Assembly: GCF_014229965.1 (NCBI RefSeq) | Contig: NZ_JABGBW010000009.1 | Location: 1-49,890, forward strand | Direction: 5' to 3' | From: Peptostreptococcus canis | Lineage (GTDB): Bacteria; Bacillota; Clostridia; Peptostreptococcales; Peptostreptococcaceae | DNA length: 49,890 bases | Shown: positions 27,337 through 35,010 of the stretch, in pieces | How positions within the stretch are numbered: position 1 is the stretch's first letter | Layout: the number at the start of each line of letters is the position of its first letter | Translations under genes and position numbers: made by a program | Notes under the pieces: generated by a model | Seen by the model: only the letters and a program-made list of their open reading frames with translations | Told to the model about the DNA's origin: nothing | Database searches by the model: none

Positions 27337-28698
27337 CTATGAATTTAAATCGGATATTATTTTTTCAATTTTTATCTTCATTATTTCATTCTTTTCAATT
27401 TCATCCTCTATTTTTCCTGTAGCGTGCATTACAGTACTATGATCCTTTCCACCAAACTCTTTACCTATACTAGGATAGGACATATCTAATAAATTTCTTG
27501 ATAAATACATTGCTACTTGCCTTGCAAAAGCTATGTTTTTACTTCTTTTTTTAGATTCTAATTCATCAATACTTACATTAAATGCATCTGCTACCATTTC
27601 TTTTATTCTAAGTACGTTTATTTCTTTTGTAGTATATGAAATTAGGATATCTTTTAAGGCTTCTTTGGCTGTTTCTAATGTAATTGGCTTGGATGTTAAA
27701 TCTCCAAATATAATTACTTTATTTAAAGCACCTTCTAATTCTCTAATATTGGAAACTACATTTTCCGCTATATAATCGAATACTTCTTGCGGAATATTCA
27801 CATTCTCACTTTCGGCTTTAAATTGTAGTATAGCCATTTTTGTTGCATAATCAGGAGGTTGTATATCTGCCATCATACCCCATACAAATCTGCTTCTTAA
27901 TCTATCTTCTAATTGAGGAATTTCTTTTGGAGCTCTATCACTTGTAAGGATTATCTTTTTTTGAGCCGCATAAAGGTGGTTAAATGTATGGAATAATTCT
28001 TCCTGAACTGAGTTTTTATTAGAGAAAAATTGTACATCATCTACCATTAAAACATCTACATTTCTATATTTTTGTCTGAATTCATCGTTGGTTTTTTCTT
28101 TTATAGCTGTGATAAACTCATTTGTAAAAGTTTCTGAAGAAACGTAAAGAATTTTCTTTGAAGGGTCTCTTTCTAATATTCTATGTCCAATAGCATTCAT
28201 TAGATGTGTTTTTCCTAAACCAACACCTCCGTATAATAATAATGGATTATCATTAGATGTTTCATCATATTCCGCGACTCTCATACATACTGCTACGGCA
28301 ACTCTGTTTGTATCGCCCTGGACAAAAGTATCAAATGTGTATTTAGGAACTAAGTTTGCATTTGAGAGACTTTTTGCCTTTGTAATAAGTGATTTTTTTT
28401 CATCTTCTTTATTTGATGAATTATTCTCAAATAAATTACTATCTTTATCTGTAAGTACGACCACATCATTAATATTTGCGGCAAGATCGCTGAAAATCTC
28501 TAATATAGAATCTTTCGATCTTTTTTCTATAAATTGTTTTGTCATATCGTCTCCTTTAAAATAAAAAACATTGTCTTTTATTTCTAGAGGTATAATTTTT
28601 TTTAAGTAAATTGTGTAATCTAGACTGGATGCTATGCCCTTTAATTTTTTTTCCGTCATAATCCAAAGTTTTTGGGCGTCTATATTATTTGTGTTCAT
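27337..28698 (-). CDS. dnaA: Chromosomal replication initiator protein DnaA
   Basis: The AAA+ initiator, 453 residues. Domain I is about 1-85, followed by a short charged linker. Walker A GGVGLGKT is at 157-164, Walker B reads VLMVDDVQFF, and the domain IV signature GGKDHSTVMHATGKI recognises DnaA boxes. AGAATGGAGGGAAG precedes the ATG. It is transcribed away from the rpmH side, leaving DnaA-box clusters on both flanks, the bipartite design seen in B. subtilis. Confidence 0.98.
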   Translation of the reverse strand: MNTNNIDAQKLWIMTEKKLKGIASSLDYTIYLKKIIPLEIKDNVFYFKGDDMTKQFIEKRSKDSILEIFSDLAANINDVVVLTDKDSNLFENNSSNKEDEKKSLITKAKSLSNANLVPKYTFDTFVQGDTNRVAVAVCMRVAEYDETSNDNPLLLYGGVGLGKTHLMNAIGHRILERDPSKKILYVSSETFTNEFITAIKEKTNDEFRQKYRNVDVLMVDDVQFFSNKNSVQEELFHTFNHLYAAQKKIILTSDRAPKEIPQLEDRLRSRFVWGMMADIQPPDYATKMAILQFKAESENVNIPQEVFDYIAENVVSNIRELEGALNKVIIFGDLTSKPITLETAKEALKDILISYTTKEINVLRIKEMVADAFNVSIDELESKKRSKNIAFARQVAMYLSRNLLDMSYPSIGKEFGGKDHSTVMHATGKIEDEIEKNEIMKIKIEKIISDLNS

Positions 28699-28834
28699 TT
28701 ATCTATCTTCCCTCCATTCTTTTTAATTATGTTGATTTTATGTTAATATTTATGTTTAAAATTGAAGTACATAAAACTTAGTAAATATAGTGTTATAATA
28801 AATATGTGTAAAAAATGTTTATAATTACGTTATT

Positions 28835-28995
28835 TTATCAACAGATTAACCATACAAAAAAACACAACAAAATTAACGTTATAGAGATATTATATATTGA
28901 ATTTATTCTTTTTTGTCCACAAAGTTATTCACATTTTGTGGATAACTTTATAAAAAATTTTCAACAGTTCTATATATTGTATAACCTGTGGAAAA
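28835..28995. other. oriC: DnaA box cluster upstream of dnaA
   Basis: Six sites fit the 9-mer TTATCCACA closely: TTATCAACA 28835-28843, TTGTCCACA 28913-28921, TTATTCACA 28925-28933, a perfect TTATCCACA on the minus strand 28945-28937, TTTTCAACA 28958-28966 and TTTTCCACA on the minus strand 28995-28987. Four fall within 55 bases. The rest of the dnaA-rpmH spacer (28699-29234) is about 80 percent A/T with poly-A/T tracts. With the dnaA-dnaN region this forms the replication origin and may also serve to autoregulate dnaA. Confidence 0.88.
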
Positions 28996-29100
28996 ATATC
29001 AAAAAATTATCTGTATGTCGTTTGTGCATTTTTTAGAAAAAAATAAAAAAAAATACAAAATTTTTTTTATTAAGTTACATTTACATTTTTTTATTTTATG

Positions 29101-29118
29101 AATGTTCTATAGAACATT
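29101..29118. repeat. 18-bp perfect palindrome AATGTTCTATAGAACATT
   Basis: A fully symmetric 18-mer about 40 bases upstream of the rpmH -35 box and 105 bases beyond the nearest DnaA box. It is not a DnaA box, a parS site or a LexA box (whose half-sites GAAC and GTTC come in the opposite order). It may bind a dimeric regulator of rpmH or of origin function. Confidence 0.6.
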
Positions 29119-29159
29119 GTAATTACTTGATTTCTAATCAAAAAATAATCAAAAATCAA

Positions 29160-29188
29160 TTGACTTTTATACAGAAAGTATTTATAAT
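29160..29188 (+). promoter_or_regulatory. Promoter of rpmH-rnpA
   Basis: TTGACT (29160-29165), exactly 17 bases, then TATAAT (29183-29188) on the plus strand. Transcription would begin near 29195, 40 bases before rpmH. It is one of the two strongest promoter matches in the window. Confidence 0.8.
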
Positions 29189-29234
29189 ATTATTGTTATG
29201 TTTACAATTATGATTATGAAAGGAGTGTTCAAGT

Positions 29235-29369
29235 ATGAAGAGAACTTATCAGCCAAAGAAAAGACAAAGAAAAAGAGAACATGGCTTCAGAAAGAGAATG
29301 AAAACTTCAAATGGAAGAAATGTCTTAAAAAGAAGAAGAGCTAAAGGTAGAAATAGATTAACTCACTAA
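29235..29369 (+). CDS. rpmH: 50S ribosomal protein L34
   Basis: A 44-residue, highly basic protein, [20 protein letters not shown] at the start and [12 protein letters not shown] at the end, which is L34 without doubt. Its ribosome site is AAAGGAG ten bases before the ATG. It is followed by a strong terminator, so most transcripts end before rnpA and ribosomal protein output exceeds RNase P protein output, as in other bacteria. Confidence 0.98.
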   Translation: MKRTYQPKKRQRKREHGFRKRMKTSNGRNVLKRRRAKGRNRLTH

Positions 29370-29403
29370 TATATTTTTACAAGAGCTTAGTTAATGATAA
29401 TAA

Positions 29404-29431
29404 AAAGCCACTTTTCCAAGTGGTTTTTTTT
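29404..29431 (+). terminator. Terminator after rpmH
   Basis: CCACTT and AAGTGG pair around the loop TTCC and are followed by eight Ts. It lies 34 bases after the rpmH stop and 32 before rnpA, so it probably attenuates rnpA expression. Confidence 0.88.
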
Positions 29432-29462
29432 GTAAAATCATTGTAAAGAATGGAGGTTATTG

Positions 29463-29879
29463 ATGAATTTTAATAACACCGACGGAATCAAGAAAGATTC
29501 TGATTTTAGAAAGGTTTATCAGAAAGGTAAATCTTTTGCGGATAGAAATTTAGTGATATACTTATTGAAGAATAATAGAAATAAATCTAGAATAGGTATT
29601 TCTATATCTAAGAAGGTTGGAAAAGCTAATGTAAGAAATAAAATAAGAAGATACATAAAGGAAGCTTACAGATTAAATATAGATCCTCATGTGAAAAGTG
29701 GATATGATATTGTGTTTATAGCTAGAATTAACAGCAAAAACTCTGAGTATAAAGATATAGAACGTTCTATTAAATATATATCAAGAAAAACAAATCTTTT
29801 AAACAATGTTTCAAAGGAAGAAAATTCTGATAAAAAAAATAGAACTAATAATTTATCTAATAGATGTAATAAAAAGTAA
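29463..29879 (+). CDS. rnpA: Ribonuclease P protein component
   Basis: RnpA binds the RNase P RNA and helps it cut 5' leaders from tRNA precursors. The signature RIGISISKKVGKANVRNKIRRYIKEAYR is intact. The product is 138 residues, about 20 longer than usual, because of a Lys/Asn/Ser-rich tail (KEENSDKKNRTNNLSNRCNKK) of low complexity. I use the ATG at 29463 (GGAGG six bases before); a TTG immediately upstream is closer than ideal. Confidence 0.95.
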   Translation: MNFNNTDGIKKDSDFRKVYQKGKSFADRNLVIYLLKNNRNKSRIGISISKKVGKANVRNKIRRYIKEAYRLNIDPHVKSGYDIVFIARINSKNSEYKDIERSIKYISRKTNLLNNVSKEENSDKKNRTNNLSNRCNKK

Positions 29880-29904
29880 AGTTAGATAAAGAAGGTGATT
29901 AACT

Positions 29905-30156
29905 GTGAATTTTATTAAAAATATATTTTGTAAACTTAGCATTATCTTAGCAAAAATGTGTATTATTTTAATAAGATATTATCAAAAGTTTATATCACCG
30001 CTTTTAGGACCTAGGTGTAGATTTTATCCAACTTGTTCTCAATATTCTATTCAGGCATTTAAGAAATATGGCTTTCTAAAGGGATTGTGGTTGACTATAA
30101 GAAGAGTAAGTAAATGTCACCCTTTTCACCCAGGTGGTTACGACCCTTTAAAGTAG
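29905..30156 (+). CDS. yidD: Membrane protein insertion efficiency factor YidD
   Basis: An 83-residue protein with an N-terminal amphipathic helix and the YidD core [20 protein letters not shown] and [11 protein letters not shown], ending [14 protein letters not shown]. It helps YidC insert membrane proteins and sits between rnpA and yidC as usual. It starts with GTG behind AAGGTGAT. Three conserved cysteines are present. Confidence 0.95.
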   Translation: MNFIKNIFCKLSIILAKMCIILIRYYQKFISPLLGPRCRFYPTCSQYSIQAFKKYGFLKGLWLTIRRVSKCHPFHPGGYDPLK

Positions 30157-30200
30157 AAGGTTTATCTCAAAAGTTGAGATATTATTTTTAGGAGGTATTA

Positions 30201-30887
30201 ATGAGTTTTATTACAGGTTCATTAGGGATGATTTTAAAATCAATATATGGAGTAATAGGAAACTATGGTCTATCGATTATCGTATTTACCGTTATAATCA
30301 AAGTAATTCTTACTCCGCTGGCGGTTAAACAGACTAAGTCTACATTTGCTATGTCTGAAATAAACCCTAAAATTAAAGAAATACAGGAAAAATACAAAAA
30401 TAAACCGGAAAAACAAAACGAAGAAATTACTAAATTGTATAAAGAATCAGGATTCAATCCAATGGCAGGTTGTTTACCGTTACTTATACAAATGCCAATA
30501 TTGTTTGGATTATTCTATGTATTTAGAGATCCGGTTGCACACGGTGTATTTGCTACAAAAGCAGAGTTTTTGGCAGCAAATGGAAACTTTTTATGGATAA
30601 AGTCTTTAATTAAACCGGATTATATATTAGCTGTATTATCAGGTTTAAGTGCCTATTTTATGCAAATAGTCATGACACCAAAGGAACAGATGGAAGGTCC
30701 TATGAAGATGATGACATATTTATTACCGGGTATGTCGCTTATTTGGGGGTTCTCTTTTCCGGCAGCACTTACGCTTTATTGGACAATAAGTAATGTTTTT
30801 TCTGTATTCCAGTTTTATGTTATAACGAAACCTCTAAAAGCTAAATTGGAAGCAGAAAAACAAAAATCAAATATAAAAGGAAAATAA
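30201..30887 (+). CDS. yidC: Membrane protein insertase YidC/Oxa1
   Basis: A 228-residue insertase of the short clostridial type with five membrane segments (first about 10-35, then after 95) and no large periplasmic domain or lipobox. The cytoplasmic hairpin between TM1 and TM2 is the helical QTKSTFAMSEINPKIKEIQE. The positively charged residue of the hydrophilic groove, arginine in Bacillus YidC (IRQTKS), is lysine here (VKQTKS), so the charge is kept. AGGAGG precedes the ATG. Confidence 0.95.
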   Translation: MSFITGSLGMILKSIYGVIGNYGLSIIVFTVIIKVILTPLAVKQTKSTFAMSEINPKIKEIQEKYKNKPEKQNEEITKLYKESGFNPMAGCLPLLIQMPILFGLFYVFRDPVAHGVFATKAEFLAANGNFLWIKSLIKPDYILAVLSGLSAYFMQIVMTPKEQMEGPMKMMTYLLPGMSLIWGFSFPAALTLYWTISNVFSVFQFYVITKPLKAKLEAEKQKSNIKGK

Positions 30888-30907
30888 GTTTGTAGGAGGT
30901 TAGTATA

Positions 30908-31663
30908 GTGGAATCAAAAATATTGTATGCCAAAAATTCAGATGAAGCTGTTGAACAACTACTTAAATCTACAAATGCAGATAAAGAAAGTATTCAAATA
31001 ACAGTAAAAGAAAAACCGAGTAAGGGATTCTTAGGAATAGGCGCTAAAGATGGCGTTTATGAAATTAAATACAATTTACTAGATAAAAAAGATGAAAAAA
31101 ATGATGAAGTAGTAGCTTCCGATTCAAATGTGGAAGAAAATAAATCCGTTGATAAAAGCGATGAAATTGAAAGTGAACAAATTGATAGTAAAGATGTAAA
31201 CGTAACAGAGGAAGAAGAAATTGAAATTGCTAAAAATTTCGTTGAAGAATTATTGAAAAATGCAGATGTAGATGCAAAGGTAAATGTCAAAGTTGAAGAT
31301 GGTCTGATAAAGGTTAAAATATTGGGCGATGATGCCAGTTGTTTAATCGGTAGAAGAGGCGATACTCTTGATGCCATTCAATTTTTGACAGGTCTTGCGT
31401 TAAACAAAGTAAATAAAGATTCAAATACAAGGGTTTTTGTAGACATAGAAAATTATAGAAGTAAGAGAGAAGAGTCTTTAAAAAGATACTGCTATAAAGC
31501 TGCAAGAGAAGTTGCTAGAACTAAAAGAACCAAAAAACTTGATTATATGAATCCTTATGAAAGACGTATAATTCATTCTGCTCTTCAAAATGATAGATAT
31601 GTGATTACTTATAGTGAAGGAACAGATCCTTATAGAAGAGTAGTAATAGAATATAAAAAATAA
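30908..31663 (+). CDS. jag: RNA-binding protein Jag/KhpB
   Basis: A 251-residue protein with an N-terminal Jag domain (EQLLKSTNADKESIQITVKE, GFLGIGAKDG), an acidic linker (about 60-105), a KH domain (CLIGRRGDTLDAIQFLTGLA) and a C-terminal R3H domain (NPYERRIIHSAL, GTDPYRRVVI). It is the usual partner downstream of yidC and, as KhpB with KhpA, binds many RNAs and influences cell elongation in streptococci. GTG start behind AGGAGG. In most Firmicutes mnmE follows next; here it does not. Confidence 0.95.
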   Translation: MESKILYAKNSDEAVEQLLKSTNADKESIQITVKEKPSKGFLGIGAKDGVYEIKYNLLDKKDEKNDEVVASDSNVEENKSVDKSDEIESEQIDSKDVNVTEEEEIEIAKNFVEELLKNADVDAKVNVKVEDGLIKVKILGDDASCLIGRRGDTLDAIQFLTGLALNKVNKDSNTRVFVDIENYRSKREESLKRYCYKAAREVARTKRTKKLDYMNPYERRIIHSALQNDRYVITYSEGTDPYRRVVIEYKK

Positions 31664-31676
31664 TTAATAAAATATA

Positions 31677-31717
31677 AAAAGATGGATGACGTTATCTATA
31701 TATCATTCATCTTTTTT
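31677..31717 (+). terminator. Terminator after jag
   Basis: AAAAGATGGATGA pairs with TCATTCATCTTTT (one wobble) and is followed by TTATTTT on the plus strand. It closes the rpmH-to-jag transcription unit and marks the left edge of the insert between jag and mnmE. Confidence 0.8.
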
Positions 31718-31909
31718 ATTTTACAATCAATAGCTTTTGCTAATGCTTTTGCAGATTTGCTGTTGAAATGAATACTATCAATTATATTATTTAACTTATG
31801 AATTTTTGAAATTAACTAACATTTACTTTGATTTTATAATGGTATAAAAAATAATAAAATTTAGTTTCTAAATATATATTGTATTTTTAAGTAAATTGTG
31901 ATAATTTTA

Positions 31910-31968
31910 GATTGGTGGTATTCGAAGAAACTACACATTTTCTGGTTGCATAGGAGTCATTCAAATTG
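31910..31968 (+). promoter_or_regulatory. Candidate structured leader of the pan operon
   Basis: In a spacer (31664-31986) otherwise poor in G, this stretch is G-rich and ends just before the panG ribosome site. GTGGT pairs with ACTAC around ATTCGAAGAA, followed by GCATAGGAGTCATTC. A cis-acting RNA called the pan motif is known upstream of panB/panC/panD in Firmicutes. Position fits and the sequence looks like a leader, but I cannot verify a match to its consensus. Confidence 0.4.
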
Positions 31969-31986
31969 GTTTTGTGAGGTGATGCT

Positions 31987-32856
31987 ATGTACAAAGTTGG
32001 TATAATAGGAGCAGGTAAGGTTGGAATTTCAGTAGGTCTATATTTTTTTAATACAGATGAATTCGAGATATCCGGTTATTATAGTAAATCCCTTGATAGT
32101 ATAAAATATGCTTCAAAGATGACTAATTCTGCTCAATTTAATAATTTAGAAAAGCTTGTTAATAAAAGTGATATTTTGATTATTACTACTCCCGATGATA
32201 GTATTTCTGAAGTTTGGGAGAAAGTGTCTCATTTTAATATTCAAAATAAGATAATATGCCACTGTAGTGGCTCATTGTCATCAGAAATTTTCTTCGATAT
32301 ATCTTCAAAAGGAGCACATGGTTGCTCTCTTCATCCACTAATGGCTATAAGTAGCAAAGAAAATTCTTATAAAGATATGAATAATACTTTTTTCACTTTA
32401 GAAGGTGATAAAAAGGCAATAGAGGTTATTGAAAAGCTACTTATATCTAAAAATAATCAATATAAAATTATACATACAATGGATAAAATTAAATATCATT
32501 TAGCATCTGTTTTTTTAAGTAATTTAGTCCTTTCACTGGGGAATATTTCTTTAGGATTGCTTGAAGAATATGGGTTTGACGAAAAGGATGCATTGAATGC
32601 ATTTTCTAGTTTAGCCATTGGTAATTTAAAGAATTTTTTTGAAAAAGGTGTTGTAGATTCAATAACAGGTCCGGTGGAAAGAAATGATATTGGTACTATT
32701 GAGAATCACTTAAAATCAATATCTTCAGATAATTATATTGATGTGGATAAAATTTATAGGCTTCTTAGTTTAGAAATTATCAAAGTTGCCGAAAAAAAGC
32801 ATAAAGATAGAGACTATAAAAATTTAAAAGGTTTATTGAGGAAGGAGAGACTTTAG
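31987..32856 (+). CDS. panG: Rossmann/DUF2520 dehydrogenase, probable ketopantoate reductase (PanG type)
   Basis: A 289-residue protein with an N-terminal dinucleotide-binding fold ([14 protein letters not shown], residues 3-16) and a C-terminal helical DUF2520 domain ([35 protein letters not shown]). The family PanG was shown in Francisella, and for orthologues including C. difficile, to replace PanE in reducing ketopantoate to pantoate. Here it is the first gene of panG-panB-panC, which supplies the otherwise missing reductase. Assignment rests on domain type and context. GAGGTGA precedes the ATG. Confidence 0.8.
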   Translation: MYKVGIIGAGKVGISVGLYFFNTDEFEISGYYSKSLDSIKYASKMTNSAQFNNLEKLVNKSDILIITTPDDSISEVWEKVSHFNIQNKIICHCSGSLSSEIFFDISSKGAHGCSLHPLMAISSKENSYKDMNNTFFTLEGDKKAIEVIEKLLISKNNQYKIIHTMDKIKYHLASVFLSNLVLSLGNISLGLLEEYGFDEKDALNAFSSLAIGNLKNFFEKGVVDSITGPVERNDIGTIENHLKSISSDNYIDVDKIYRLLSLEIIKVAEKKHKDRDYKNLKGLLRKERL

Positions 32857-32875
32857 TAATAAGTCGAATTTAATT

Positions 32876-33703
32876 ATGAAAAATACTGTTTTAACATTCA
32901 GAGATGCTAAGATTAAAGGTGAAAAATTAACTATGCTTACTGCATATGATTATACTACGGCTAAAATAGTAGATGAATCAGGTGTAAATTCCATATTAGT
33001 TGGAGATTCTTTAGGTATGGTTATGCTCGGATATGAAGATACCCTTAGTGTGACTATGGAAGATATGATACATCATACTGCAGCTGTTGCAAGAGGTGCA
33101 AAAAATGCATTAGTAGTTGGAGATATGCCTTTTATGTCTTATAATACCGGAATCAGGGATGCGGTTATAAATGCCGGAAGACTTATGAGTGAGGGAAGAG
33201 CTAACTGTGTTAAGCTTGAAGGTGGAAAAGAAATAAGCGATGTTATAAAAGCAATAGTTGAAGCTAAAATACCGGTGTGTGCCCATATAGGTCTTACGCC
33301 GCAAGCAGTAAATTCTTTAGGTGGATTTAAAGTCCAAGGTAAGGATGAAGAATCTGCAAAAAAGCTGATTGAAGATGCTTTAGCAGTTCAAGAAGCTGGA
33401 GCATTTGCTGTTGTACTTGAGTGTGTTCCGGCATTATTGGCAGAAAAAGTAAGCAATATGTTGGATATTCCTACAATTGGTATAGGTGCGGGTGCAGGAT
33501 GTGATGGACAGGTGCTTGTTTATCAAGATATGCTTGGTTTGTATAATGATTTTGTACCTAAGTTTGTAAAACAATTTGCCAATGTGGGCGAAGTAATGAG
33601 AAGTGGAATAAAAGAGTATATAAAAGAAGTTCAAAATGGTAATTTCCCAGAGGAAAAACATACTTTTAAAATAGATAGAGAAGTAATAGAAAAATTATAT
33701 TAA
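32876..33703 (+). CDS. panB: 3-methyl-2-oxobutanoate hydroxymethyltransferase
   Basis: PanB adds a hydroxymethyl group from methylenetetrahydrofolate to ketoisovalerate, giving ketopantoate. The 275-residue barrel has [16 protein letters not shown], the metal-binding [15 protein letters not shown] and VKLEGG, and the terminal [18 protein letters not shown]. It begins 19 bases after panG. Its ribosome site is weak (no clear GGAGG), so translation may depend on coupling with panG. Confidence 0.97.
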   Translation: MKNTVLTFRDAKIKGEKLTMLTAYDYTTAKIVDESGVNSILVGDSLGMVMLGYEDTLSVTMEDMIHHTAAVARGAKNALVVGDMPFMSYNTGIRDAVINAGRLMSEGRANCVKLEGGKEISDVIKAIVEAKIPVCAHIGLTPQAVNSLGGFKVQGKDEESAKKLIEDALAVQEAGAFAVVLECVPALLAEKVSNMLDIPTIGIGAGAGCDGQVLVYQDMLGLYNDFVPKFVKQFANVGEVMRSGIKEYIKEVQNGNFPEEKHTFKIDREVIEKLY

Positions 33704-33727
33704 TAAAGATTTTATGCAGGTGAAAAT

Positions 33728-34570
33728 ATGAAAATAATAAGAAACATTGAAGAGATGAAAATTATTTCAAAAGAAATAAAAAGTAAAGGTATGTCATTGG
33801 GAATGGTTCCAACTATGGGATTTCTTCATGAAGGACATAAAAGTTTAATAAAATGTGCAAAAGAAAATAATGATATTGTAACTGTAAGTATTTTTGTAAA
33901 TCCGACTCAATTTGGACCTGATGAGGATTATGAAAGTTATCCAAGGGATTTGGAACATGATTCAAAGATTTGCCAGATGGAGGGAGTAGATTACATATTC
34001 CATCCGGAACCTGATGAAATGTATCCAGATGGTTATTCTACATTTGTAATTCCCGGTGAAAAGATGACTAATATTTTATGTGGAATTACAAGACCGGGTC
34101 ATTTTAGAGGGGTCTGTACAGTTTTAACAAAATTATTTAGCATTATAAATCCGGATAACGCCTATTTTGGTGAAAAAGATATTCAGCAATTAGCTATAGT
34201 TAGAAGAATGGTAAAAGATCTTAATTTAGGTGTGAATATAAACGGATGTCCAATAATTAGAGAAGAGGACGGATTGGCGAAAAGTTCAAGAAATACGTAT
34301 TTAAATGAAGAAGAAAGGAAAGCGGCAATAATTCTCAGAAAAAGTATTTTAAAAGGCAAAGAATTTATGGATAATGGCGAGAAAAATGTTGAAAAGATAA
34401 GAAAAGTCATTGTAGATAGTATAAATTCAGAACCTTTAGCAAAGATAGATTATGTTGAAATAATAGATTTCGATACTTTTGACAGAATTGAAAAATTAAG
34501 TAAAAACACTCTTATAGCAATGGCTGTATACATTGGAAAAACAAGATTAATAGATAATTTAATTTATTGA
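33728..34570 (+). CDS. panC: Pantoate-beta-alanine ligase
   Basis: PanC joins pantoate and beta-alanine with ATP to make pantothenate. The 280-residue protein shows the HxGH-type nucleotide motif PTMGFLHEGHKSLI, FVNPTQFGPDEDYESYPR and the KMSK-like GLAKSSRNTYL. It follows panB by 24 bases. There is no panD (aspartate decarboxylase) in the window, so beta-alanine must come from another locus or the medium. Downstream a short IR (ATAAATT/ATTTAT) could end the operon. Confidence 0.97.
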   Translation: MKIIRNIEEMKIISKEIKSKGMSLGMVPTMGFLHEGHKSLIKCAKENNDIVTVSIFVNPTQFGPDEDYESYPRDLEHDSKICQMEGVDYIFHPEPDEMYPDGYSTFVIPGEKMTNILCGITRPGHFRGVCTVLTKLFSIINPDNAYFGEKDIQQLAIVRRMVKDLNLGVNINGCPIIREEDGLAKSSRNTYLNEEERKAAIILRKSILKGKEFMDNGEKNVEKIRKVIVDSINSEPLAKIDYVEIIDFDTFDRIEKLSKNTLIAMAVYIGKTRLIDNLIY

Positions 34571-34615
34571 TTATAAATTCACAATTTATATATTAGTTAA
34601 AGTATAATATATAAA

Positions 34616-34910
34616 GGTTCTATGTCAAATGACGTTGATGATAATTTAAATCAATAAAATTATGTGGTAGCATCCGTAACAAATGATGCGTTATGGATGT
34701 TGCCTTTATATTTTTCCATAAGTAAAATTCTTAATCTAAAATTTCTAAAATTGGAATATCCGAAGGATATCCTTTTAATCACTTTAATCTTGTTGTTCTT
34801 GCCCTCAACCATACCATTTGTATACTGATATTTCAATTTAAAACTGTATACTCAATTCCTTTAATCCATTAATATTTTGAATACATGTCATATATCCTTG
34901 TTTGTTTTTT
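34616..34910 (-). pseudogene. ISL3-family transposase remnant with one IS end
   Basis: On the minus strand the last about 55 codons of an ISL3-type transposase remain: the conserved YTNGMVEGKNNKIKVIKR and FGYSNFRNFRLRIL, ending at the stop at 34662-34660. Upstream of about 34845 the reading continues in another frame (KQGYMTCIQNINGLKELSIQ), so it is frameshifted as well as truncated. A likely terminal repeat, GGTTCTATGTCAAATGACG, lies at 34616-34634. Near 34935 the sequence ATTTGACAT repeats nine bases of it in inverse orientation. The element is dead. Confidence 0.8.
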
Positions 34911-34960
34911 TTTGGACGATTAAATTATATAACAGATTTGACATGCTGTTCTTTTTTTGC

Positions 34961-35004
34961 AAAAAAATATGCGTTGAGAGAGAAAAAAATTCTCTCATCA
35001 ACGC
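34961..35004 (-). terminator. Terminator of the Amidase_6 pseudogene
   Basis: GCGTTGA-GAGAG and CTCTC-TCAACGC pair with a one-base bulge, and ATATTTTTTT follows on the minus strand. The hairpin starts seven bases after the stop codon at 35011. Confidence 0.8.
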
Positions 35005-35010
35005 TAAATA

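Noticed and set aside
29101-29118. Palindrome as a LexA/SOS box
   Set aside because: Clostridial LexA sites read GAAC-N4-GTTC; here the half-sites are GTTC-N4-GAAC, the reverse order.
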